The notes below the pieces were generated by a model. That model did not search any database. It had not been told where the DNA came from and worked only from the letters and a program-made list of their open reading frames with translations. Of a stretch of DNA of 32,009 nucleotides, positions 7,864 through 16,409 are shown piece after piece. The translations under genes and the position numbers were made by a program. Origin of the DNA: Acholeplasma sp. (lineage in GTDB: Bacteria; Bacillota_I; Bacilli_A; ML615J-28; CAG-698); contig DUOW01000020.1 in NCBI GenBank assembly GCA_012838635.1, forward strand, positions 1-32,009. Direction: 5' to 3'. The number at the start of each line of letters is the position of its first letter. Within the stretch, counting starts at the first letter, position 1.

Positions 7864-9399
7864 ATTTCCTCCTTCTAATTTAATTGGTAAGCATCCTTTA
7901 AACTTACCACTATATAATAATTCTACTAAACTTTTCAAAGAAAGTAAAGTTGCTTCATATAAACAAATATAATTCTTTACATTCCTTAAATGTAAGATAT
8001 CATAAGGTGATCTCATACTAACTACAATTGTTTTAGCTGGATTCAACTTTTCCCAAACTTTAGTTTGATAATCGTCTTTTGTAATGTTGTATGTGCAAAA
8101 GATGATTTTATCAGCTAATCTTACTTCTTTTTCAAGTAACTCATTAGGAATAAACTTATCATTAATCACAATTTCCTTACAACTTAAGAAATTTTGTAAA
8201 GTAAAATAATCATTTTCTTTATTATCTACTAAACTAAATAGTTTAATTTCCGGAAAGATTGATAAAATCTTTTCTTTCCTTTTTAAAGGAATTAGTTTTT
8301 GATCTTTTACTAAAGTGATTGCTTCTAAAGCAAACTTTTCTGCTAATTTAGATTTTTCTTCTTTTGCAATAATACTTAAATTATTCTCAAAATCAATTGC
8401 TTCTTCTAAATAAAATTCCTTATATTTTAAAATCTTCTCTACTGCTTCATCAACTCTAGCAATTGGGATTTCTCCTTCTTCAACTAAACTAACAAAAGTA
8501 TGATAGATTTCTTGTTGCTCTTCTAAATCAGCCTTACCACAGAAACATAAAATATCATTTCCAGCTAAGACTCCCTTCTTCACAATCTCTTTAATACTAT
8601 AATTATCCCAAATAGCTTTCATCGTTAGTGAATCAGTAACAACTAATCCTTTAAATCCTAACTTTTCTTTAAGAAGTTTAGTAATAATATTATATGACAA
8701 GCTAGCAGGATTTTTTTCATCTAAACACTTATAAACAATATGTGACATCATTATCCCATTAGCTTTATTTTCAATAGCTTTTTTAAATGGGTATAATTCA
8801 ATCTTTTCAATTTCTTCTAAAGACTTACTAACGATAGGTAGTCCCAAATGACTATCAACACTCGTATCACCATGGCCAGGGAAATGTTTTACAGTTGCAA
8901 TTAACTTAGCATCCATAAATCCTTGACTTGCCCTTAAAACAAACTTAGCAACTTCTTTAGGGTTATCAGAATAACTCCTTGAATTAATCACAGGATTATA
9001 CGGATTATTATTAACATCTGCTACTGGAGCAAAATTAATACTAAAACCTAAGTGTTTTAAATCTCTTCCTGCTTGTTTATATAATTCATATGGATCCTTT
9101 CCACAAGCTGCAAAACCCATCGCAGCTAAAAGTGGGGTTATTCCTGCCTCAATTCTTTGAACCGGCCCACCTTCTTGATCTAAAGCAATAAATGGTTGTA
9201 CTTTCTTATCTTTAGAAATTTTGCTATTCAATTTGCTAACTTGTTTTAGTGAAGTAATATTTCTTTTAAATAAAATTACTCCACCTATACTTAAGTCATT
9301 TAGTAAAAAATCTAGTTGCTCATTATATTCTGTCCCATGAAAACTAAACATCAACATTTGCCCAACTTTTTGTTTTAGACTCAAATCCTCTAGCTTCAT
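7138..9399 (-). CDS. nagZ: GH3 beta-N-acetylglucosaminidase NagZ, fused in frame to NagB (753 aa)
   Basis: Residues 1-512 form a GH3 enzyme; residues 513-753 are NagB. The GH3 part has KHFPGHGDT at about 171, the DSH dyad typical of NagZ (Asp182, His184) and the nucleophile motif VVTDSLTM (Asp256). A C-terminal GH3 domain runs to LPIKL. NagZ removes GlcNAc from muropeptides or glycan ends. No signal peptide is present, so it should be cytoplasmic. The junction reads TTA GAA GGA GGA AAT ATG: the GH3 domain ends where expected, but no stop precedes the nagB ribosome site. Both a true bifunctional fusion and independent NagB synthesis are possible. The ATG at 9399 follows GGAGGG at short spacing. 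It lies just past a hairpin after the transporter operon and has no obvious promoter of its own. Confidence 0.88.
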   Translation of the reverse strand: MKLEDLSLKQKVGQMLMFSFHGTEYNEQLDFLLNDLSIGGVILFKRNITSLKQVSKLNSKISKDKKVQPFIALDQEGGPVQRIEAGITPLLAAMGFAACGKDPYELYKQAGRDLKHLGFSINFAPVADVNNNPYNPVINSRSYSDNPKEVAKFVLRASQGFMDAKLIATVKHFPGHGDTSVDSHLGLPIVSKSLEEIEKIELYPFKKAIENKANGIMMSHIVYKCLDEKNPASLSYNIITKLLKEKLGFKGLVVTDSLTMKAIWDNYSIKEIVKKGVLAGNDILCFCGKADLEEQQEIYHTFVSLVEEGEIPIARVDEAVEKILKYKEFYLEEAIDFENNLSIIAKEEKSKLAEKFALEAITLVKDQKLIPLKRKEKILSIFPEIKLFSLVDNKENDYFTLQNFLSCKEIVINDKFIPNELLEKEVRLADKIIFCTYNITKDDYQTKVWEKLNPAKTIVVSMRSPYDILHLRNVKNYICLYEATLLSLKSLVELLYSGKFKGCLPIKLEGGNMKIIRVKDYDEMSKKAAEIIADVVKKNPKANLGLATGSSPLGTYKNLIKMYKAGEISFKDVKSFNLDEYCQLDKNHEQSYYSYMNTNFFKDIDIKKANTHLPSSEGDDLEANCKKYNELLKKNPVDLQLLGIGGNGHIGFNEPGTSFSQETFVVKLAEKTREDNKRFFASIDEVPKYAITMGIKNIMDAKAILMVISGKGKQDAVNKLLSKKVSEDFPASILHKHPNVTVIIDDAAYGDNK

Positions 9400-9420
9400 A
9401 TACCCTCCATAAATAAAGAT

Positions 9421-9447
9421 AAGGTGCTATTTACAAAATAGCACCTT
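9421..9447 (-). terminator. Hairpin between the transporter operon and nagZ (weak terminator or attenuator)
   Basis: A perfect 12-bp stem (AAGGTGCTATTT with AAATAGCACCTT) and a 3-base loop, 5 bases past the stop of the permease gene. On the minus strand the following bases are ATCTTTATTT, a poor U-tract, and the nagZ ribosome site comes right after. Partial read-through into nagZ, or a processing or stability hairpin, is plausible. On the plus strand the U-tract would be better, but no plus-strand gene is present. Confidence 0.6.
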
Positions 9448-9452
9448 TTATT

Positions 9453-10487
9453 TTAACCCGTAATTCCGGTTCTTTCAATTCCCTCTACAAATTGTTTTTG
9501 GACGAAGAAATAACCGATTAACAACGGTAGCATCATCAATAGTGCCGCAGTATTCGCAATTAATCCATAGAACATTGGATCGGTCGCTAACGATTCATCG
9601 GTTAAGGTATCAAAGATTGGTTTACCCAAAGCTACCCAACCACTAATAACCGTAAACAAACGATCTGTTCCTTCTCCTAAACGAGCTGCTAGTACCGGAT
9701 AAGATTGAACGATACTAAACAATCTCGCAAAGTAATAATCATTCCATTGCCATACGAAAGCAAACAATGCTACAACAACAATCGCTCCTCTTGCGTTCGG
9801 TAACATTACACTCCAGAATGTTCTAATAACACCAGCTCCGTCTACTTGTGCAGACTCTTCAAGTTCTACTGGAATGTTTTTAAAGAATTGTCTAAAGATA
9901 TAGATAAAGATTGCTGATCTAATACCTTGACCAAACGCTGATAGAATCAAGATTGATAATACTGTTCCCATAAGCTTTATTCCAAAGAATGGTGTATTAA
10001 CTAAGAATAAAGATCTTGAAACGTGTAATGTTTCATTCGGAACAACTAATGTAAATAGAATAATATAAAATAGAATATTACTTCCTCTAAATTTTAACTT
10101 CGAAAATGCATATCCTGCTACTGCTGTTGCCATAACTTGGATCACCATTACTACTAAAGAAAGAAGTGTTGTTCTTGCTAGAGTAGGCCAGTAATCAAGT
10201 AAGTCCATCGCTAGGCCAATATTAACTGTACTAAATTCTGATGGAATCCAAATAACTTGCGGATTAGTTAAGTCGTTAGGCGATCTAAAAGCATAAGAGA
10301 ACTTTTGGAAAATCGGTAATAAAATTGCAAAACATAATCCAATTAAGATTAATGTTCTAAAAATTCTTCCCGCTGTTCCACCAACTTTTTGCGCATAAAC
10401 TTTCCTTCTTGTTTTCTTTTCATGCTTTGTTAAAACAGGCTTTGTATAATATTCTTCAGGTACAACAAGTTTTTGTTTATTCGTCAT
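9453..10487 (-). CDS. Carbohydrate ABC transporter permease, MalG type (second pair)
   Basis: A 344-residue CUT1 inner-membrane permease with six predicted membrane spans and the EAA loop EESAQVDGAGVIRTFWSVMLP that contacts the ATPase. The frame can be extended 9 codons upstream to a TTG, but the ATG at 10487 (MTNKQKLVVPEEYY) has AAGGATGG at suitable spacing and is preferred. It overlaps the stop of the partner permease by 11 bases. A basic cytoplasmic tail of about 40 residues precedes the first span. It pairs with the MalF-type protein just upstream to form one channel. Confidence 0.92.
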   Translation of the reverse strand: MTNKQKLVVPEEYYTKPVLTKHEKKTRRKVYAQKVGGTAGRIFRTLILIGLCFAILLPIFQKFSYAFRSPNDLTNPQVIWIPSEFSTVNIGLAMDLLDYWPTLARTTLLSLVVMVIQVMATAVAGYAFSKLKFRGSNILFYIILFTLVVPNETLHVSRSLFLVNTPFFGIKLMGTVLSILILSAFGQGIRSAIFIYIFRQFFKNIPVELEESAQVDGAGVIRTFWSVMLPNARGAIVVVALFAFVWQWNDYYFARLFSIVQSYPVLAARLGEGTDRLFTVISGWVALGKPIFDTLTDESLATDPMFYGLIANTAALLMMLPLLIGYFFVQKQFVEGIERTGITG

Positions 10488-11712
10488 AATAGAACACCAT
10501 CCTTGACACAACAATTAATACTAAAGAAATTAATATAATTGATGATAAACAGAATAACCAACTCATAGCTGCATGAATACCATGAGCTGTAACCATACCT
10601 AATCCATCTGTTAAGCTAACAAATTTATTTACAGAATAAGCCTCTAATGTTGTTAAGAGGTCACTTCTTAAGAAGGAGTCAACAACAGTATAAACACCTG
10701 CCGTAAGCATTAATGGTGAAACCATTGGAAAAGTAATTTTCCAGAAAATTTCATATTGAGTTGCCCCCTCCATTTTTGCTGCTTCATATAAGTGTTTAGG
10801 CACTGATTGAATCGCACTTAAGAAAATTAAAATCTGTACACCTGAATAAGTTATAACATCATAAATTGAGGACGTAACATTGCCTAAGAAGGTTACAATA
10901 CCTCCCGGAATTCCTGCTTCGAGTAAGAACATACTAAAGTCAAATCCACCTTGGAAGAAAGCACCTGTCGTCTCTTCAGTAGCTGATGTTAAAGCTGCAC
11001 CTGTAGTCATCGCAACTTCTACAGCTTGCGAGTTAAAGATAACCGGCATAAAGAAGACTGCTCTTACAAAACTACGGCCAGGAAATTTCGTATTTAAAAC
11101 AACTGCAAGAATTAAACTAAAAATTAATACTAATGGAACTTCAAGTAACGTATTACCAAAAGATGTTAATAGCGTTTGTCTAAATGTTGAATGTTGGTTC
11201 CAAACAAATTGATAGTTATCAAAACCAATATTTTCCGTAATTACTCCCATATTATCTCCTGTAATTGGATTTAAACCAATTGTTTGAATATGAGAGAAAC
11301 TATAGAAAACAGTTGTAATAAATGGAATTAAGAAGAAATATCCAAAACCAATAATTAGCGGAATAACAAAAACAAATCCCCATAAAGACTTTTTCTTTCT
11401 ATAAGTTAAGTTTCTAGTTAGCTTTCTTGGGATATAAGCTAAAGCATCTTTAATCTTAACAACTGTTTTAGAGTTATTTAACTTATAAAAGAAATCTTGA
11501 ATTGCCCATTTAGTTTTTTTATACCACGTAACCTTTTCTCTTCTAGCTTGGGCTTTAGCATCTTTTTCAAGTTGCTTTTGCATTTCCTTTTCTCTTTTAG
11601 CTTGAATTTTATCTTGCTTCTTTTGTTCTTCTAAAGCAATATAATATCTTCTCCTAGCAAAATAGTCATTCCATCTTTCTTTGAAGGTTTTTTTAGTTTG
11701 ATTTTGATTCAT
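10477..11712 (-). CDS. Sugar ABC transporter permease, MalF type (second pair), with long charged N-terminus
   Basis: A 411-residue CUT1 permease with the EAA loop YEAAKMEGATQYEIFWKITFP. Its first 105 or so residues are a Lys/Glu/Gln/Arg-rich, probably helical cytoplasmic extension (ALEEQKKQDKIQAKREKEM) before the first membrane span, which is unusual for the family. A second hydrophilic insert follows span 1 (about residues 141-160). The ATG follows GGAGGGAGAATAATT, two bases past the stop of the DUF5696 gene. With the downstream MalG-type gene it forms the second permease pair of the operon. Confidence 0.92.
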   Translation of the reverse strand: MNQNQTKKTFKERWNDYFARRRYYIALEEQKKQDKIQAKREKEMQKQLEKDAKAQARREKVTWYKKTKWAIQDFFYKLNNSKTVVKIKDALAYIPRKLTRNLTYRKKKSLWGFVFVIPLIIGFGYFFLIPFITTVFYSFSHIQTIGLNPITGDNMGVITENIGFDNYQFVWNQHSTFRQTLLTSFGNTLLEVPLVLIFSLILAVVLNTKFPGRSFVRAVFFMPVIFNSQAVEVAMTTGAALTSATEETTGAFFQGGFDFSMFLLEAGIPGGIVTFLGNVTSSIYDVITYSGVQILIFLSAIQSVPKHLYEAAKMEGATQYEIFWKITFPMVSPLMLTAGVYTVVDSFLRSDLLTTLEAYSVNKFVSLTDGLGMVTAHGIHAAMSWLFCLSSIILISLVLIVVSRMVFYYDE

Positions 11713-11714
11713 AA

Positions 11715-14700
11715 TTATTCTCCCTCCAAGATTATATAGTCGTTTGCAGCAATGGAAATTCCACTTATGCTGTCTAAATATGGGCTATTTGCATAGTTGA
11801 TGATAACTTTACAAACTGTACCATAATCATTTGCATACGTAGATTGAACTACGTTATCTGTAAGATACTTATGACCTACTAGCTTACCTTGATGAATCTT
11901 AGCTTCATTAATTTTTTGATTCATCTCGACAATTTTGTTTTCCCAGTTTAAGAAATAAGTATTGAAGTATTCTGTATAATCAGTTGTTAATAATGTATTT
12001 GTATCAGTATAAGAGACAACAAAGTTTAAGTTAGAACCAGTCTCTAATGCTTTAAGTAAATACCAACGATAAGATTGGGCGCTATTATAGTTAACTGTCG
12101 TTGTTGTGTAGTCAACTAAACCACTTAATGCTAACTGATATAAAGGAATTGAATACTCTACTGCTGGATATAAAGTTGTCGTTAATGGAGCATCAACAAT
12201 AATATTTGCATATTTAAATGCATAATCAAATGGGCTCTTAAGCATTACTTTCTTACCAGAATCTTTCGCAATATCTAAAGTAGCTACTTGATAATCTTGC
12301 CCTACAACAGTAAAGATTTCTTTCTTGCTATCATAAGATGAAATTTTCAAGTTACCTAAGTCCGATAAGTAAATACCAGAAGTATTAAGTTTCTCATAAT
12401 TAGCCAAGTATTTATTAAAGTATGATTGATAAAAACGAGGCGATAAGTGATAGATTGGAGCAAGTGTGCGGTCAAAACGACCAGTTGGTACTACATAAGG
12501 GTAGTAGACAGTTTCTGTATTACTTACACTCTTTGCATTGTACTTTCTCTTACCAAATGGATAATCGTATCCTTGGTTTGTAGAAACATTTACTTCTGGA
12601 TAGAAATTAATATTTCTTTCTGCTAAAAACTGGCTTAACTTCTTGAATCCTTTTGACCCACCTAGTACGCTAGAAATTCTAATATCTTTTCTAGCTTTAG
12701 ATTCCATCTCATCTTTAGTCCAAGCTGTATAACTAACACTAAAGTTTTCTACTCCTTTTTCTTCTAAAGTTTCAATAACTTCTTGTGCTTCTTCAAATGT
12801 TGTTAAGCTTTCTGCTTTGTTGTAAACAAAACCTAATTGCATTGCTTTCTTTTCAAAAGCACCTAAGAAATTTAAATTAACTACATTTGATTCAGTTGTA
12901 TCAATTTCTTGTAAATCGTACTTATTAATTAAATATCGACGATATTGTTTTGCAACCTCTACATAGTTAAAGTTAGCATTTGATTTCACTTCCCCATCTT
13001 CAATTTTTTCAGGAACAATAAACTGGAAGTAATATGAAAGGTCAGTTGGAATCCTTGATTTCGACCATTTTTGATATGAAGAAACATAGTAAGATCTTCC
13101 TACACTTACAAACTCTGAATCTCTCATACTTACTTCACAGTTAATATAGTTGGAACTGCCTGCTGTTCTTGTCCTCATAAAGTCAGCTACAATACTGTGG
13201 TGACTAGGAGCTTTTTCAATAATTGCAATCACGCCTATATTTTCTGTTTTGTCTAAGTAAGCATACATTGGAAGCATTATCGTTTGTACATCAGCAGGTT
13301 CGGTATTTAAGATTTGCGATTTATCAAAACCATAAACTCTCTTTGGTTGATAGCCCGAAACAAACTGATCTTGCTTATCACTGTTAAAGTTAATAACAGC
13401 ACCACTACCATCAGGGATAATAATCTCACCTTCAGATGTATGATCAAAGTTTTTACTAAAGTTAGGTAAAATCTCAATACTTGAAATCTTGAATTCATGA
13501 GAATAACCATCATCCCCACTTGAACCTTCTTTAATTGAATCGTGTAAGATATCAAACTTTAAGCCATTTATTGTAAGTTCATATTGAACCCCAACTTGGA
13601 AAATCGCACTTGCAGAAGCTGCAGATTGTTGATAAATTCTATTTTGCTCTTCTACAATATTCCTTTTTTCTTCACCTTCTTTAGCTAAGAAAGGTTCACT
13701 AAATTGTGCACGAACAGGGTTACCTAATTCATCATAAACAAAGTTCCCATCGGCATCTCTTAAAGGTACACCACCTTGAATAACTGGTTTACCTTCGTAA
13801 TAAACAATTTTACTATCATCATATTTATCTAAAACTGAAGTACTAGTTCTCATATAGTTTGTTGAACTAATATCGTATAAGAATGTATACAATTCATTTC
13901 TTCTAGCTTCTGATGTAGCCTTATTTTCATAAGTTTTTGAACTATTTTCTGTATAGTGAATATAGTTCTTATTTGTTTCATTAGTTTTAACGTTATAAAC
14001 AAGTTCGTAGTGACCATCCATAATTGACTTAATATTGGCTGCTGTTAAGAATGGATTAACATGAACTGGAGAATTTGGTGCATTGCAAGTTTCACCTAAA
14101 ACCATTTTTGGTTTTCCAATTTTATCTTCAGTAATCGTTCCGTCTTCATAATCTTCTTCAGTCCAAATTAAGTTGTTTAATGTCCAGTGACCTAAGAAAG
14201 TATTTTTACCATCTGAACTATAAACTGGTGTTGCCGTACCTAAATTGTTTTCTACAATATAATTAGCGGCTTCTTCACTAGTAGTAAGTCCATTTTCAAG
14301 GTAAATTAAATTATAATGTCCATGTGAGTCAACCTCATTTGATACAACTTTTGTAATCCAAGTGTTTCCTCTAACAATATCTTCAAAGACTTCTCTTTCA
14401 ATATATCTAGGGAAGAAGTTGTTAGCATTAGTAAAATCTCCTACTTCGTATAAAACTTGAACTTTATTATCACCTTCATAGTTAATCTTATAATGTCTTG
14501 TAGCTACACCTTTAATTAAGTCCATATAAGCTACACTCTTACTATAAGTACCTAAATTGTTAGCAGAAACCTTTCCACTTTTTCCAAAGTAACGAAGTCT
14601 AAAGACATCACCACTAACTAATTCTCCTTTTTCATTTACATAATCACTTAATTGATATAAAACATTAAATGATTCATATACATCAAAACCATTTTTATCT

Positions 14701-15668
14701 TTTACTTGAACACCACTAACTTTCTTTGGTGTTCCTGTTTCATTTAAACCAATTGATACTGAAGTAGTTTCTTCATTAATATACATTGTAAACTTGTCAT
14801 TTTGAGCTACAATTCGATCAGTTTCAAAAATTGAAGATTTATATTCAATATCATCTACTACTGAATTTAAAACTACTGACTCAACCATATTGTTTAAAAT
14901 GTTAACTGCTTTTTTCGTTTCTTTTGTGATGTTATCTAATACTTCTTGATCGGGTTCTTCAATCTCTTTTTGAACAATCGCTAATTGTGACATCTTTGTT
15001 TCAATTAACTTAATTGGATAGTCAAAAATAATTGTGAAGTTTTCCGTATCAACATTAGTATTATTGGGAACAACAACTTCTTGTTCTTCCATTTCACCTT
15101 CTTCTCCACCTTCTTTTGGAACTAAAATAATTCTCGTTTCATATGTGTCGAAGAAAGTCAAAGATTCTAATTCATCTACAATTCCTGAAAAAACATCTTT
15201 TCCTTTTTGTGTTAAAGCAACAATTTTTAAGTTGTTAACTCCTGGCTTGCCTTCATCATCTTCATAAAGTTCTAGACTAAAGTCATCAGTTTCAAAAAGT
15301 CTCGCCACGGCAAGTTGAGCTAAATACATTTCATTAGCAATAAGCTCTTCATTATCACCCACATTTAAGTTTATATAAATTGCTGTATCGCCATAATGAT
15401 TTGTTTTTTCAACTTTGTAACCAGCATCAGTTAAAGCTGTTGCTACACGCTCAACATCACTTTCAGAAAAACCCTTCTTAAAAGTAATTTTACGATCATA
15501 TTGTTCTAGATAAGAAAAATCAAGTAAAAATTCTTCAGAATCAAATTTTTGATTATCATAGCTAATTGTTGTTGCCTTTAAGCCACCAATAAAGTAAACA
15601 CCTAAAGTGATACCAATTGCTATAACTAATAGACCTAAAACAATATGTCTTAATCTAATAATTTTCAA
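11715..15668 (-). CDS. DUF5696-type large membrane-anchored protein
   Basis: A 1317-residue protein with one N-terminal membrane anchor (about residues 9-29) and a long extracytoplasmic part. I assign it to DUF5696, a family found in Bacillota beside CUT1 permeases and YIP1 proteins. Supporting blocks are GEIIIPDGSGAVINFN, YVEVAKQYRRYL and SGIYLSDLGNLKISSYD, the latter like part of a TIM-barrel glycosidase fold. No catalytic residues can be named with confidence. The start is TTG at 15668, eight bases after GGAGG; an ATG five bases upstream is out of frame and stops after two codons. It sits between YIP1 and the second permease pair, so a part in sugar capture or processing at the outer membrane face is inferred. 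It seems longer than usual for the family. Confidence 0.68.
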   Translation of the reverse strand: MKIIRLRHIVLGLLVIAIGITLGVYFIGGLKATTISYDNQKFDSEEFLLDFSYLEQYDRKITFKKGFSESDVERVATALTDAGYKVEKTNHYGDTAIYINLNVGDNEELIANEMYLAQLAVARLFETDDFSLELYEDDEGKPGVNNLKIVALTQKGKDVFSGIVDELESLTFFDTYETRIILVPKEGGEEGEMEEQEVVVPNNTNVDTENFTIIFDYPIKLIETKMSQLAIVQKEIEEPDQEVLDNITKETKKAVNILNNMVESVVLNSVVDDIEYKSSIFETDRIVAQNDKFTMYINEETTSVSIGLNETGTPKKVSGVQVKDKNGFDVYESFNVLYQLSDYVNEKGELVSGDVFRLRYFGKSGKVSANNLGTYSKSVAYMDLIKGVATRHYKINYEGDNKVQVLYEVGDFTNANNFFPRYIEREVFEDIVRGNTWITKVVSNEVDSHGHYNLIYLENGLTTSEEAANYIVENNLGTATPVYSSDGKNTFLGHWTLNNLIWTEEDYEDGTITEDKIGKPKMVLGETCNAPNSPVHVNPFLTAANIKSIMDGHYELVYNVKTNETNKNYIHYTENSSKTYENKATSEARRNELYTFLYDISSTNYMRTSTSVLDKYDDSKIVYYEGKPVIQGGVPLRDADGNFVYDELGNPVRAQFSEPFLAKEGEEKRNIVEEQNRIYQQSAASASAIFQVGVQYELTINGLKFDILHDSIKEGSSGDDGYSHEFKISSIEILPNFSKNFDHTSEGEIIIPDGSGAVINFNSDKQDQFVSGYQPKRVYGFDKSQILNTEPADVQTIMLPMYAYLDKTENIGVIAIIEKAPSHHSIVADFMRTRTAGSSNYINCEVSMRDSEFVSVGRSYYVSSYQKWSKSRIPTDLSYYFQFIVPEKIEDGEVKSNANFNYVEVAKQYRRYLINKYDLQEIDTTESNVVNLNFLGAFEKKAMQLGFVYNKAESLTTFEEAQEVIETLEEKGVENFSVSYTAWTKDEMESKARKDIRISSVLGGSKGFKKLSQFLAERNINFYPEVNVSTNQGYDYPFGKRKYNAKSVSNTETVYYPYVVPTGRFDRTLAPIYHLSPRFYQSYFNKYLANYEKLNTSGIYLSDLGNLKISSYDSKKEIFTVVGQDYQVATLDIAKDSGKKVMLKSPFDYAFKYANIIVDAPLTTTLYPAVEYSIPLYQLALSGLVDYTTTTVNYNSAQSYRWYLLKALETGSNLNFVVSYTDTNTLLTTDYTEYFNTYFLNWENKIVEMNQKINEAKIHQGKLVGHKYLTDNVVQSTYANDYGTVCKVIINYANSPYLDSISGISIAANDYIILEGE

Positions 15669-15683
15669 CTCATTTTCCTCCTT

Positions 15684-16409
15684 CTAGAAATATCGTAAGG
15701 TTATCTCTCGATATACTGTGTATGCAAAGCTAAAGATTTTACGATATAGGTCAAATAGTAATAATACAGCAAAAAGAATAACAATAGCTGCTACTAACGT
15801 AAACACTGCCATTAATACACATTTTAATAACCCATACTCATGAATAGCCATCCATCCTACAAATAGGAAATACACACTACCAAAAGTTCCAATACCCATA
15901 ATTAAATGATAAAGCCCTACTTCCTTTTCTACAATAATATTACTTACAAAAATTCCAAAAAACTTTGCTACAATCATCGGAAATAAAGCATAGCTTGTTA
16001 GAAGAAAGATATCTTTCATTGTTCCTTTACCATCAAATAGTGTTGTAACTGACCAGTTAGCAACAACTAAAACAGCTAAAGGTACGATAACATAAGCAAT
16101 CTCCGCTAATGTATTTAACTCTGTAATATCTCTTTGATTTACAATAAAACCAGAGTAATGGAAATCCATAATACTTAATAAAATATAAAGAACGATATAA
16201 GTAATAGCTAAACTCATTTTAGCTCTTTTATATCTTTTGAATTCATCAAACCCTTTGAAAGGTTGGAATAAAATATAAGTAGGAAACTTAATTCCTTCAT
16301 TCCATAAAAACTTAAAGAATTGAGCAATTTCAGAAATAACAAGTTTTACAATACTAAAAAACTTTTCTTTCTTAGAAACTTCAGTTGTCATAACTTCTCT
16401 ATTTTCCAT
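15684..16409 (-). CDS. YIP1-family integral membrane protein
   Basis: A 241-residue protein with five or six hydrophobic spans (about 65-83, 104-122, 132-160, 167-188, 196-220) and the YIP1 layout, with a cytoplasmic N-terminus carrying an amphipathic FQPFKGFDEFKRYKRAK stretch before span 1. Bacterial YIP1 proteins have no established role. In this cluster type it travels with NHL, DUF5696 and CUT1 permease genes, so a structural or assembly role in the importer is inferred. Its ATG overlaps the TAA of the NHL protein gene by one base (TAATG), and the ribosome site GGTGAGG lies in the last codons of that gene. Confidence 0.72.
   Translation of the reverse strand: MENREVMTTEVSKKEKFFSIVKLVISEIAQFFKFLWNEGIKFPTYILFQPFKGFDEFKRYKRAKMSLAITYIVLYILLSIMDFHYSGFIVNQRDITELNTLAEIAYVIVPLAVLVVANWSVTTLFDGKGTMKDIFLLTSYALFPMIVAKFFGIFVSNIIVEKEVGLYHLIMGIGTFGSVYFLFVGWMAIHEYGLLKCVLMAVFTLVAAIVILFAVLLLFDLYRKIFSFAYTVYREITLRYF

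Noticed and set aside
7138-9399. Recoding of TGA as tryptophan (Mollicute code)
   Set aside because: All Trp codons inspected are TGG, and TGA ends nagB and the GNAT gene at 26693 exactly at start-codon overlaps, so the standard code applies.
10488-10514. Upstream TTG start for the MalG-type gene adding MLCQGWCSI
   Set aside because: It lies deeper in the preceding gene, and the AAGGATGG ribosome site points to the ATG at 10487.
10880-11212. 110-codon plus-strand frame opposite the MalF gene, and similar ones at 7193, 15034, 18805, 22129, 23531 and 28984
   Set aside because: All are shadows of strongly supported minus-strand genes, without family motifs or start signals.
13307-13555. 82-codon minus-strand frame inside the DUF5696 gene, and another at 22106-22312
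   Set aside because: Both are out-of-frame overlaps of long conserved genes with no own ribosome site.
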